From: Telmatactis stephensoni
Lineage: Eukaryota; Cnidaria; Anthozoa; Actiniaria; Isophelliidae
DNA: 64,000 bases
Assembly (NCBI GenBank): GCA_029948255.1
Contig: JALIZF010001726.1
Location: 558,001-622,000, forward strand
Direction of reading: 5' to 3'
In this document: positions 34,701 through 45,230 of the stretch, one piece after another
Position numbering within the stretch: the stretch's first letter is position 1
Layout: the number at the start of each line of letters is the position of its first letter
The notes under the pieces: generated by a model
Databases searched by the model: none
Told to the model about the DNA's origin: nothing
What the model saw: the letters and a program-made list of their open reading frames with translations, nothing else
Position numbers and translations under genes: made by a program

Positions 34701-35170
34701 AGCTTACTAATCAAATCCGCCAAGTTAAAGATGATATACGTAAGATCCACGAGACGTCAGCCACTACAGCTGCCGAAATCTGTGCCTATTTGGCTTTGAC
34801 ACTGGCTGTTCTTAATAGTACAGTCGTTGTCGTTATTCTGTGCCGTTTCTGCCACTACCGTTACTATTACAATGTACCCAACGAAAGGGAACCAACTGTA
34901 ACTGAATTGGTTGTATTGGAGGATACTCATGCCGATTCTGAAACCATGCCATCAGTCACAAAGAAAAGATTATCTTCATACCAGAAACGAAATACACAAC
35001 GTATGAAAGATTTTGTACGCAACAAACAATCACAAGCCACTATGCACCCTGGACTTGCTACGATCACTGAGAGCGAAGCTGATGCCTGCAGTCACGAAGT
35101 CATTGCTCTCTGTGACTTTCAACCGTCGTGCTCAAGTTGCGAGAAGCCACTTCCCCAAGATCATGTCTAA
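31742..35170 (+). CDS. Protease-env fusion ORF, right copy (retroelement)
   Basis: This is a 1142-codon frame. Residues 1-360 are acidic and Ser/His-rich with no known fold. A retropepsin follows: IDTGASITIL near residue 393 and VILGRDFL near 467. Then comes the usual Ty3 linker LTEDQKQRF-TYRDVFAL (about 640-660), after which RT, RNase H and integrase are missing and the frame passes directly into an env-like region. That region has paired Cys residues, NIS-type glycosylation sites, a helical STLQQLDKTYHMIDGQL stretch, one hydrophobic anchor (about 1011-1038, YLALTLAVLNSTVVVVIL) and a basic tail. The layout resembles baculovirus-F-like env proteins of Ty3-type elements; this is inference. The upstream end is cut by TE-A, and the frame has no ATG at its start. 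Confidence 0.8.
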   Translation, partial: VDDDFYVDPYRHDDIDNLYWSESQSPVAHLAPLHQHDNGTFHSDSAHQPSSSHTAVPNSVDYTDNCSADDQRHDCTRHADPHFTSSAVPDLRRGTDHAFPTTVPVHADCSIANRHSPVSMATDVLPPMVVSSDATPQFSHVDVEPSYVHQPSVNVDSAYCTKLPCDISDEKVNICRLDRKVQLSVQRANDVPIVVDVDELKEAKDTNDVECSGPCDNRPSGGPEAPLVEEKVVFQLEACQETQLAETVHVDCPKPEERVDVLPLVDFSCAESQKQPQVNEPTNGQPDDTKKTQQSMTVVLEGKCVPIDDDVPIMDMQDAHEVTPTDGSMTNSVTEVLIHTNSPEEMTSTQSDVMAENRTDDSHPVASIPLINKSNNLYVQGTVEGLPLLCLIDTGASITILNGTVWRNSPELSQLPLLSEGTDLNARSVTGEPLQVIGRLNVSLLLAGETFFFQPYVVEDSLYDVILGRDFLSTFQARIDFRTNTLELRTQPCPPLFSHVGHSDPLELPSCSVFCPRSCVLPPHSESVIPARLKDKSLEGFVGVFEPSLGITHRYELYGAAALVVVAANGVIPVRLLNPTEIPIRIYRHSTLGTFQPEDKDVLAISLDAGNPQVPQANAMPSSKELEDCIDLSAADLTEDQKQRFLILLSTYRDVFALTSQESCRHDSVLEFLSHFVVINNRALSSILRLNEIQEMVSQLAQLRQKEMVGYSHFPRFLAQQLATILSQDPSMSVSAQTLTAGFPLLVNPIVDMEHSDNHLELDILITIPELTSDKAICTVEYLSPVKYNISGTCYTGPIIADNLALITCADTKTIVRADSLVKCYQEDDSLLCPYHILRPVRDLSWLGLPWTSKTHMSFSRHHQQAQDCTHLIPMLHLGGRTYLATTTGTLQLNHGTLGLSPLTVYRFPCNISFQGMQTGLSHCPHRLDITVPLIQPESIRYVPWTTAAHSKTFNLRYDDLHIPAPLKLNKSTLQQLDKTYHMIDGQLTNQIRQVKDDIRKIHETSATTAAEICAYLALTLAVLNSTVVVVILCRFCHYRYYYNVPNEREPTVTELVVLEDTHADSETMPSVTKKRLSSYQKRNTQRMKDFVRNKQSQATMHPGLATITESEADACSHEVIALCDFQPSCSSCEKPLPQDHV

Positions 35171-35639
35171 GGATCTATCCTTGGACATCTGAACACTAAA
35201 GACTCTGATTATTAAGCTAAGTGCTTGAACGTTGAATTTTGTATATTATGTGCAATTTGATATTGAGGTGTTGGGATATTCATAGTTATTAGACCTTTTT
35301 TTTTTTTTGTATTATTACTTAATTTTATACTTGACCCCTAGGGTGCATTACGCATGTGTGCATAGCCTAGTTAGTATGGCCCGGTCAAGGCCAGGTGGGT
35401 CCTATTTATGTATTTTGTTCTTCGAAGTCATATTTATATCTATTTATATCTATTTATATCTATTTATATCTATTTATATATATCTAGTGGTATCTATTCA
35501 TTTGCATGCGTGGGCATAATATATATTTATCTCAATAACATTTAGTGAGGGCCTTGTTTGGCTATTTAGTCACCTTTTTTTACCGTGACTGCCCTTTCTT
35601 GGTACACTCGAGGGCGAGTGCTCCAAAAGGGGGGAGTCA
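35171..35639 (+). other. Env 3' region with polypurine tract
   Basis: It contains a T-run (35297-35309), the decamer repeat, and the polypurine tract AAAAGGGGGGAG at 35625-35636 immediately before LTR 2, which primes plus-strand synthesis in LTR elements. Mirror: 24972-25440. Confidence 0.75.
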
Positions 35640-36439
35640 TGTTACGGGGCATAAATCACCGATTTATGCCATATCTTTTAAACTGATTTATTCGGAATTT
35701 TATGTTTCTTTTCTTTCTATTTTAATGTTTATCTCTGTTGTTTACCCTATTTTAATTTAAGAAATGCTATCCAGGAATCTTATTGGTTGCTAGTTTTGTT
35801 ACTTGCGTTTTTCCAATAAAGCTGAAGTCGGAACTCTCTGAGCAATCAGGTGCTTACGGGTGATTCACGCGATAGGCACTTGAGAAGTGCCAGAGGGTAC
35901 ACTATGGCCCTGGTTTCCCTGGAAACCCTGGCACAGTTTATTGGAGAAACACTGGTAATTATATTCGAAACCGATTTGTTTCAATGATCTCACTCAGCTG
36001 TTATGCTGGCGTGCTTCCCCCTAGTTATGCATAATAGCACGCCCTATACAAATAAAGGCTGCTTGAGCTCTTTGGACAGATTGTGTTTCCAGTAAGTCCT
36101 ACTTTCCTCATTTCTTGTTACCTGTTTGTGTATTGTACTTTTTCCTCTCTGTCAGCTATTGTAACTAGGTATTGTCTTGCTGGAATCATAGAGATTTCTC
36201 TTTGAAACCTCTCCCTTGATGGTCCAGTAAACACAACCTAATGAGCTTGCCTTTTCCTTAGCAACCAATAGAATTCGAGCATTTCCAATACTTTCCCCCC
36301 TGAGTTAGTTGTTACAATTACTCAGCTCTTAGTTAGTATACCTCACTTGTTAGCCTACACTCAAACTGTAAAGACTTATATTGGAGAGAATAAAAGAATT
36401 TGTAACGGTATTCGTAGTCCCCGTTCACATACCGTTACA
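35640..36439 (+). repeat. LTR 2 (central, plus strand), 800 bp
   Basis: It starts TGTTACGGGGC and ends ACCGTTACA. AATAAA signals are visible near 36051 and 36389, and a CTATACAAATAAAGG box near 36044 could serve as a TATA-like or poly(A) element. The LTR sits between env(+) and gag(+), so it serves as 3' LTR for the left arm and 5' LTR for the right arm, as in a tandem dimer or one-LTR circle junction. Confidence 0.9.
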
Positions 36440-36443
36440 AAAC

Positions 36444-36461
36444 TGGTGAGTGAACCCGGGT
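36444..36461 (+). promoter_or_regulatory. Primer binding site candidate
   Basis: TGGTGAGTGAACCCGGGT begins 5 nt after the LTR end and starts with the TGG complementary to a tRNA CCA tail. The mirror copy is at 47564-47581. The tRNA species was not determined. Confidence 0.55.
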
Positions 36462-37329
36462 AAAGTTCCGGCACAAGAAAAAGGAAAAAAAAAAAAAAAA
36501 GAAGAAGAAAAAGAAGAAGAAGAAGAAGAAGAAGAAAAAGAAAGAAAACCCATACCTTGGTATCAAGGTTCAGGCTGGCTGAACGCTGTGAAGCCGATTC
36601 CACAACATCAGAGGAGGACCAACAGATTCACGGACAGAACCTCTTCGAAAAATTGGAACAACGATTTCCAATTCCAGAGAATAGTCGTCCACGGCAAGTC
36701 CTTGACCGAGAAACCACACTAGCCATATTAAGGAGGTTAAAGAAATTGGTGAATCGACTGCCTGCGGAGTCCTTCAACAACTAACCGTGAGTTTGTCTTT
36801 TTGGGTTTTTTTTGGCGGGTCCCTGCCCTTCTGTTTTATGTCAGCACAGGTTTTTCTGTTCCTTTTGTGCAAAAGGTTTACTTAAAATTGACATTACCTG
36901 TTAGCTACTTAGTTATGCAAAAATCGTATTAATTATTCATTTCTGTATGTGAAGTTTTTGCGTGATCATTTGAGTGCTCCGTAGGGGGGTTGATTCAAGG
37001 AATTTATTGTTATCACGTCTTGGTTTGACTGTTATTTCTTTTATTTTTATGTTCACCATACTGGGGTCTATTTAAGTAGTGTTGCAGTTATATATATACA
37101 TTTTTTTCCCACCCTCCCACCCTTTGTTTCTACGGGATATTGTGAGAGTGTTTTACCGCTTTTCTTCTGTTGATCGGTAGTTGGTTGCCGTTATTTTATT
37201 GTCACCCTGTCGCTCAATCGCATTCAAACTCGCGCGTCGGCCAAACGCAGTGCTTGTTTTGATTGTTCTATTGTTACTTCATTACCCTCACTACTGCCAT
37301 CTCTCTCTACTGTAACATCACCGTCCGTA
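36462..37329 (+). other. Retroelement leader with purine tract
   Basis: It contains an A/GAA-rich run at 36480-36545 and an upstream open frame ending at 36784 that has no recognisable domain. It probably includes packaging sequences, by position only. Mirror: 46696-47563. Confidence 0.5.
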
Positions 37330-38526
37330 ATGGCTTGTACCGCGCCTTCTCCACCCCTTACAACGACCATTTCATTCTCCAGGGATTCTTCGACGCTAAG
37401 ACCTATTCCTTCCACTTCATTTGCCTCTAGTTCTCGTCCATCGCCACCACCAGCCCCAGTTTTTACACCCGACCAGTTCGCTCAGGTGTTGACCACGTTA
37501 AGCAGTAATCTTAATGCTAATCAACAGGCTACTGTTTCGCAACTTACTGCGCTTACCCAATCACTACAACAGGGTCAGTCACAGGGCGCTAGTGGATATT
37601 CTGCCAAACCTCCTACCTTCCACGGGGATGGCATGGAGAGTGTTGATCAGTTTCTTTCATCTTTTGAGCGACATGCTGACTTTTTCGGATGGACACCGGT
37701 AAAACGACTTCGAGCCCTTCCCCTTAGCCTGGTAGGACATGCCAACATTTGGTTTACTTCTTTAGATTCGGACTCCTACCGAACTTATGACGAACTTACT
37801 CGTCTTCTGCGCGAACAATTTAATTCGCCTGCCTCACAGTGGCTGGCTCGACAACAACTGAACCAGAGAAAAATGGCTCCGTCGGAGTCTGTTGCTGATT
37901 ATTCTGCCGACATTAGGCGGCGCTGCCAGCTCCTTCGAATCCCAAAGGCGGAATGGCTACATGTTTTTATCTCTGGGCTTCGCTCGGATATTAAGCAACA
38001 CTTGGTGTTACAGCAACCGCAAACGTTTGAGCAAGCAGAACAACAGGCTAAGTTAAAAGAGGCTGTCTCTACGCCTGACCCAGTTGCTATGCAGACACAA
38101 CAATTTGCACAGGCCTTACTAGCCCAACTTCAGAAGGCCTCTCCAACGCCTTCCCCGCCTCAGCAGGTGGCCGCATTTTCTACAGCGCCACATTTAGCAG
38201 ACCACGCTGGTGCCGAGGAACCTCTGACACCGTCTTCCATTCGCGCCATCATTCAGAAGGAGATAAGACAAGCCCTTCGGGACACTGCGCAAAGACCGTC
38301 TCGCCAGCAACAGCCTAACTACAATGCCCGCGGGAATAACCAATTCCGCAATCGCCATACGGCTCAAGGACATCCAATTTGCAATACATGCAATCGGGCA
38401 GGACACATCAGTTATAACTGTCCTACTCTGGCACATCCACAAAGAGACCCTCGTCTCCCTCAAGGGAATAGGAATTTCTCTAATCGCCGTAATCCCCAAC
38501 CAACACAATATACTCAGGTAAACTAA
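37330..38526 (+). CDS. Gag, right-arm copy (retroelement)
   Basis: This is a 398-residue capsid-like protein. A Ser/Pro-rich N-terminus precedes a retrotransposon-gag domain at about residues 90-245 (PPTFHGDGMESVDQFLSSF, ANIWFTSL, LLREQFNSPAS, VADYSADIRRRCQ, FISGLRSDIKQHL). A Gln/Pro-rich spacer follows, then one CCHC zinc knuckle, CNTCNRAGHISYNC, near residue 350. The start is ATG 37330. The stop overlaps the next ATG (TAATG, 38524-38528), placing the following frame at -1, consistent with reinitiation or frameshifting. A CAG|GTAAAC donor-like site lies at the same junction. The translation is identical to the copy at 45499-46695. Confidence 0.85.
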   Translation: MACTAPSPPLTTTISFSRDSSTLRPIPSTSFASSSRPSPPPAPVFTPDQFAQVLTTLSSNLNANQQATVSQLTALTQSLQQGQSQGASGYSAKPPTFHGDGMESVDQFLSSFERHADFFGWTPVKRLRALPLSLVGHANIWFTSLDSDSYRTYDELTRLLREQFNSPASQWLARQQLNQRKMAPSESVADYSADIRRRCQLLRIPKAEWLHVFISGLRSDIKQHLVLQQPQTFEQAEQQAKLKEAVSTPDPVAMQTQQFAQALLAQLQKASPTPSPPQQVAAFSTAPHLADHAGAEEPLTPSSIRAIIQKEIRQALRDTAQRPSRQQQPNYNARGNNQFRNRHTAQGHPICNTCNRAGHISYNCPTLAHPQRDPRLPQGNRNFSNRRNPQPTQYTQVN

Positions 38527-38777
38527 TGCCGGTTTCTACTCATCGGGACGCTGTAGAAACCGGAGAAGTTGACTATTTTGATGACGATGACTTTTATGTG
38601 CACGATTACGATTACATTGCTCACTCATTGAATGATCATAATCGTCCACATTACTCTTCTCATTGCGAAGTTGATTACCCAGAATTCCATAGCACTGACT
38701 ATGGTGAACCTGATTGTTATGATAATTACTATGATGAGCCACATTTCCATGACCATTATTATGATAACCCATATGTC
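38526..38777 (+). CDS. N-terminal part of the second retroelement ORF, right-arm copy
   Basis: ATG 38526 overlaps the gag stop. The product is unusually rich in Asp, Tyr and His (DDDDFYVHDYDY and similar). It runs up to codon GTC 38775-38777, where TE-B begins. The same DDDFYV motif recurs just inside the protease-env ORF across the transposon junction, so the two pieces belonged to one frame. The function of the acidic His/Tyr region is unknown. Confidence 0.65.
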
Positions 38778-41608
38778 CACAGGAAAAATCAGATATCTTA
38801 CACACTATGTAAAAATCATGTCAATATACATTTACATGGTTTTAACATAGTATGTAAATAATAAGACCATGTAAAAACCATGTCAATACGTTTTACATGG
38901 TTCGAAAACCATGTAAATTTTTGAGAGAATTTCTTCTTCTATCAGTAAACCATGTAAATGTCATGTAAGAGTTAGACCATGTAAATATACGGTAAAAACC
39001 ATGTAAAAACCAAAGAGACTCCAAGTGCATTATACCATGTAAAAATCGTGGAAATGCATAGTAGATATGATTATTCAGTATCAACAACACGCACAAACTC
39101 AGTAATGATTTAAAATCTTTACTCATACTCGATCTCGTACTCAGATCTGAAGTTCGCTTGAACATCAGATCCTAAAATATTTTAGCATTGTATAAAATGA
39201 TGCCTTAGAACAGAGTTTCTGCAAGGTTTACAAGATAATAACCAAAACATTTAGAAAAGTCATATCTGCGTGACAATGGTCAAGGCACGCACACGGAAAT
39301 TATCACGCTTGCCTTCAAACGAGATTAAACATTTCTTGAAAAGAAATTTTTCCCTTGGTTTAGGATAGATACATAGAAAGTATTTTGTATAATTTCATTG
39401 TGTATCACTGTCCATTATCTAGCGTCATTTGGAGGTCAAAGAAGAGGAGGTGGTGGCTGGTAATGGCTGAAGTGACCGGCCTTTGATTCTTCTATGTAAA
39501 GAGGGGGGAGAAAAAAACCAGCTTAAAAACACTTCAAAACAAGAAAAAAGCATACAAAACAAGGGTACTAGGACAAAGTCGTTGTGTTTATGTGTAATAA
39601 ATCAAGTTAAAAATTGTACTTATCTGCAGTCAATCCTTTGAAGCTCTGAAGTCACATTATTTCCTCTGTTTTTGACCTTTCTGGCCTCTGTTCTAGCTGT
39701 TATAATGCTTTATCTTTGGTCAAACGAACGTTCCAACGGTTTGAATATCGATACTCGTTTGCAATTGGGGTCCAGTTCCCGCTCCGCCAAACTTTAGTTA
39801 GCGATTAGTAGTAATAAGTTAATCAAATTCGACTTAAGATCACTCTAAGTGAGAGGGGTAGGCAACACAGCCCTTTCTATTGTCCTCTCGTCTGCTCGTA
39901 TAATTGGATTATCTTGACAGGTAAGGGGGCCAGTGATGACAGATTTAACTTTAACGTTCCTACCAAGCCCACCAGCGAGCGGATTATTTTCGGTAATTTG
40001 ACTACGAGTCAGTAAACAGAAAGCGTGACCGTTGGCCCGGCAGTAGAGGATTATCCAAATATAAAACTTTCTGTATCTGAACCGGCACATTTATATTGAC
40101 AGAACTGTTAGCTATTAATATTTTAGATGGACCGGGAAGAGCCGAGGGAAAAATACAGCATAATTCTAGCATAACAATAACACCATAACAATGAGGACAA
40201 AGGATTATATTTCTAGTATGAACACCACATCATATTTTACATAGCAGTTTTTAGCAGTCTTTGTTGATTGATGTTGTATTTTGTCTCCAAGACACCAAAG
40301 CGGCCATCGTTCCGAGTGGATCACCGATCGAAAAACGTTTCAGTTGAGTGTTCGATAGATTACGTGATCAAACGGATTTGGATAATCCTCTACTGCCGGG
40401 CCAACGGTCACGCTTTCTGTTTACTGACTCGTAGTCAAATTACCGAAAATAATCCGCTCGCTGGTGGGCTTGGTAGGAACGTTAAAGTTCAATCTGTCAT
40501 CACTGTCCCCCTTACCTGTCAAAATAATCCCATTATCGGAGCAGACGAGAGGACAATAGAAAGAGCTCTATTGCTCACCCCTCTCTTTTAGAGTGATATT
40601 AAGTCGAATTTGATTAACTTATTAATCATAGCTAACTAATTTATGGCGGAGGACGGACTGGAACCCAAATTCAGATATTCAAACCGTTGGAACGTTCGTT
40701 TACTCGTGTTCGGTGGATGGCGCTTATGAAAACTATAACAGAGGCCAGAAAGGTCAAAAACAGAGGAAATAATGTGACTTCAGAGCTTCAAAGGATTGAC
40801 TGCAGATAAGTACAATTTTTAACTTGATTTATTACACATAAACACAACGACTTTGTCCTAGTACCCTTGTACAAAAAGATGAAAAGACAATATTTACGAC
40901 AATATTTGCTACATAAGTTTGCCTGGGGTGCCTGTGGTAGTACTAACAAGGAAAACTGGTATCTAACCAAATTTAACCAATGAACGCTCCGCATTTGATC
41001 ACATGGTGTTTTTGAATATTGGCGGACACGGCAGCCATTTTCAATTCGAACGTTGAGGATGACTCATTAGATGGAGAGTTTTGCTCAATAATTCATTTCT
41101 TTTTTGCTAAAAGTTTATTCAGATGCCGTCCACTGATGTAAAGAAGATTTAGACAGCTCTGTAAGCGCAATGAACACAGTTCTTGAAGAAGAATACAGGA
41201 TTTCAAATATCGAATACCGACTGACTGTGAATGTTTCTCGAAGCTTGTGTGGACTTGATTTTGAAGTTGGTAAGTCACATTTATTGTAGTATTACGGTAG
41301 AAACAGTACAGGAGTTTAAGAATTGGTTCACTTTGAGGTTTTGGTTCGCCTAAAGATTATAAATTTAAGTTTTACGCTGTGTTTATAGTGAGTAAAATTC
41401 AAGGATCACGCTCAGATCGAATCCCACGCTGAAAACTACATGTAGTTTCAGTCACAAATTAGAGTAGTCTTTCTGGCTTGTTTCGATTGTATTGAAGCTT
41501 TTTCAGTTATTGCAAGACTCTATATTATAAACTGCAATGATGAATGATAAAACCAGCATTTTTATGCATTTATTTCAACATGAATCTGGCGTGATTCTGT
41601 CAGGTATT

Positions 41609-41893
41609 GGGCTATTGCATTTTTTATCCGCACTCCCCCTGTTGAGGACACATGGAATTCCAAGGGAGTAGGGGTACTAAAACCTCACTGGAATTCCATG
41701 GGGCCCCCTCGACTTCACTGAAAATCCATAGGAAAATCCAGGGGAGTAGGGTCTAAAAGTCATGAAAATGCACGGAAATCCAAGGAGTAGGGTCTAAAAT
41801 TCATCAAATAAATGGAAAATCCAAGGGACTAGGGGGTATTTTTTGAAAACATGTCCTCAACAGGGGGAGTGCGGATATTAAATGCAATAGCCC
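41609..41893. repeat. MITE nested in TE-B
   Basis: GGGCTATTGCATTTTTTATC at the left is inverted at the right (GATATTAAATGCAATAGCCC), and the adjoining CGCACTCCCCCTGTTGAGGACA also pairs. The interior has several GGAATTCC and CAAGGGAGTAGGG-type repeats. Confidence 0.65.
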
Positions 41894-43070
41894 ATTTGCC
41901 GTTTATGAACGAAATTATTTCTGCCAAACATTGTACTTAGTTCCGTATAATTGTTGTGGCTTTAAACTATTTTGGGTTAGAAAAGCTGCGAGATCAATTT
42001 TAATTTGAATTTTTCCTCGATTATGAAGATTTGCTAACAAATTGGAATCTAAGAATTAGAAAACACGACATCACAGCAAAACATTGAAGTTTATAAGTGT
42101 ACAGTAACTGTGTGCTGGCGAGATGTTATACTTCATTGGTGAATAATCCCGGCGAATAATGAATACTTGAATAACAAATCATTATTTTGTTTCAGGTTGA
42201 CAATACAGAAAGTAACTGTAATAATCAAGAATGGAATGAAATCAAATTGTTCAGTAATTACCTTGTATCTATGTGTATCAGATAAGTGATGTAATTTGGC
42301 ACTATACAAGATTCCATACCCTTTATGGTGATGCACATACTTTGAAATGTTTAATTTGTATTATTAGCTATTTCAAAAGCTGTTTATGCATTACTAGTTT
42401 TTGCCATCATACTTTTACTACTGAGAGTACACAAACGACTACAATGGTAAATTGCTGAAGCAGTGTGATGTGGAGTAGTCTTACTGTTTTAAAACCATAG
42501 TACTGTTATACTAAAGGCAGTGTTACATTGTGCATTTTTGTGTGCAACTTGTCTTGCAGTGTCATTTCAACACAAGTTTAACAATTTCAGCATGTAGTAT
42601 ATCCTATGTTGCTACAATCATGACACAAGTATTTGCAATCATTGCAAACAGAAGAATTTGGAAGTAATTTACAAATGCAGTATTTTTTTTCTCAGCAGTG
42701 CAGGGTATGTTATGTTTTAGTATTGCAGGGGTTTCATTAATAGGTGGTTACCGGAGGTTTATTGCCATCTGTTTTTCCATTCACTGCCAGCTATATTTTC
42801 TAGTTATACAATATTTTAATTGTAGGACATCTGTATTTCAGACAGCTATCTTTAGTAGTGGAACCTGCTATTGCTAATGTTAATGAAACCCCTGGTAGTG
42901 GTTTATGCCACTTGTTTGACAATGCCATTCCAAGACAAATTGTTGACAAAATTGCACCATGTAACAACTCAGGCATGTTATTTAGGCATGTCTTTTTTCC
43001 AGAGTGTGAATAAACACATTTTCTGTAATTACTCTTTCATCTTAAGACTGTGAAATTGAGTTTTGGTCTT
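41894..43070. other. Unique TE-B interior, no gene seen
   Basis: AT-rich sequence with short unconserved open frames. It contains the gag-side mirror axis of the complex (42012.5), but there is no local palindrome at that point. Confidence 0.4.
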
Positions 43071-44099
43071 CAAGTGATATTGAGGTTTCTTAAAACTTTA
43101 CGCTGTGTCTATTTGACCGGCAGCCGGTCAATGACCTCGAATTCCTATTTGACCGGCAGTTTTCAAATCTTCCAATACTTCCCCGAAAAAACAACAACAT
43201 TTGTACACCATCTAAAGTATTCTATCTTTATTTAGGAATGGTAAGCAGTTACAACTACCATTGTAATGTTTGATTAACTCTAATTTGCCTAGCTTCGGCA
43301 CAGAGTACAATGACCAGGATTGAATTTTTCTAAGTGTCTTTTGGTCGCTCGTTCTACTCTGTGCCGGGGCTAGAGAAAAAGAACTAGTTGGACACTACAG
43401 CGCTAACTATGAACGCTTACCATTTCTAAATAAAGATAGTGTAGGTGGTGTATGAATGTTTTATTCGGGGAAATATTGGAAAATTTGAAAACTGCCGGTC
43501 AAATATGAATTCGAGGACATTGACCGGCTGCCGGTTAAATAGCCACAGCGAAAACTTTAAGCTTGGTCGTGCTGAGTTTCGCTTGTCATATGACTTCATG
43601 GTGAGAAAAATAGGAATTTCAAAATAGGTTGGCAGTTTTAAAGTGAATCTAGAATCTTTGATGAAAAGTTGTTTATACCAATGCCACCAACAAATCTGTC
43701 TGGAATGGTTAGATTTTATTCTTTGCTGGAGAAGAAAATAGAAACATTCAAATGCTTGCCCTGGTCACTTGACCTTCTTTGCTAATTATTTCAAACAGAT
43801 TAATGTTGGTGTCACAGAGAGTGACCTTTGCAGACCTCTTGTAGCATGTTGGAATTCAGCTCAATCTGGGGGACAAAACAAAAGACTTTTGCTCTCTTGA
43901 GAGCTAGAATCCATGTTTTGTCCCCCAGATTGAGCTGATCTAATGTCATGTGCAATGAATCTATAGGTCCAAACATTGTTTATCCACCTAAAAACTGCCA
44001 CCCATTTTGAAATTCCTATTTTTCTCACCATGAAGTCACGTGACCACCAAAACTCAGCATGACCAAACTTATAATTTTAAGGAACCTAAATATCACTTC
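43071..44099. repeat. Outer inverted-repeat element inside TE-B
   Basis: The left arm (CAAGTGATATTGAGG and TTCATGGTGAGAAAAATAGG) is inverted in the right arm (CCTATTTTTCTCACCATGAA and AAATATCACTTC). It contains a nested MITE (43101-43550) and a hairpin with 23-bp arms, AGCTCAATCTGGGGGAC at 43858-43880 and its complement at 43914-43936. Confidence 0.6.
43101..43550. mobile_element. 450-bp MULE-type MITE
   Basis: The ends CGCTGTGTCTATTTGACCGG and CCGGTTAAATAGCCACAGCG form inverted repeats extending about 150 bp. A perfect 9-bp duplication, AAAACTTTA, lies at 43092-43100 and 43551-43559. It has inserted in the left arm of the outer element. Confidence 0.7.
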
Positions 44100-44559
44100 A
44101 GGATTAATGTTTGATGTAAAATGTCATTTAGGGCTCTTGAATCTACTTATTTTGATACTGGCAAATTCAGAAATGAACATACTGTAATGTTGTTTTAGTA
44201 CAATTATTTGCACCTTGGTTGCTAGAGTCCAGAAACATTATGCAAATTGTTTATTGTTCTCTACAGAAATGTTGCATGTTTGCATGATTTTTCTGTTATT
44301 CCACAACTTACCCAAATATCCTAAGATACTAATTTTTAGCAGGATTTTCAGTTTTGTGTAATAAGTTTGTTTCTACAATCAGCATCCTAAGGTAATTTTA
44401 AGTTTGCCAAAAAATAGCAGTGTTACTGCTTTGAGACATTTGACATCTATTAAACAGTGTACCATTCAAAGTAGTTTCCTTGTTTTTAAATACTTAAGAT
44501 TTTTTGGTGTTTAAAAATATCCATATAATCTGTACATTGTTTGCCTGCAAGAAATACAT

Positions 44560-45230
44560 GGGTTTTATAGGGTTTTTACAGGGTTTCGTGGGGGATTTAC
44601 ATGGTTTGTCTGCACAAAATACACGGGTTTCACAGGGTTTTTACATGGTTTTTACATGGTTTCGTGGAGAATTTACATGGTTTGCCTGTATAAAATACAT
44701 GGGTTTCACAGGGTTTTTACAGGGTTTCATGAAGGATTTACATGGTTTGTCTGCACGAAATACATGGGTCTTACAGGGATTTTACATGATTTTGTGAGGG
44801 ATTTACATGGTTTGCCTGTATAAAATACATGGGTTTCACAGGGTTTCATAGAGGATTTACATGGTTTGTTTGCATAATTTACATGGATTTTACTGTATTT
44901 TTACATGGTTTCTTGGAGGAATTACATGGTTTGCCTGCACAAAATACATGGGTTTAACAGAGTTTTTACAGGGTTTTCACAGGGTTTTGTGGAAGATTTA
45001 CATGCTTTGTGAACCAAAAAATACATGGATTTGACATAGTATTTACACTATTAATGATGGTTTTTACACAGTTACCATGAGTTTTACATAATTTTTACAT
45101 GATATTGTTACATGGTTTTTACATGACCATTGTACTTTTACATACCCTGTAAAAGTACCATACCTATGTAAATTTCAATTTACTGTATCTTTACATGGTT
45201 TTGACATGATTTTTACATAGTGTGTAAGAT
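44560..45230. repeat. Subterminal TTTACATGG repeat array of TE-B
   Basis: Irregular units of about 85-110 bp repeat GATTTACATGGTTTG, AAATACATGGGTTT and TTTACAGGGTTT. Open frames through it only reflect the repeat. In CACTA-group transposons such subterminal arrays are transposase binding sites (established knowledge); that role is inferred here. Sparser motifs of the same kind occur at 38800-39060 and in TE-A. Confidence 0.65.

Noticed and set aside
44504..44797. 97-codon frame with repeated HGLSAQNT-like units
   Set aside because: It simply translates the TTTACATGG repeat array.
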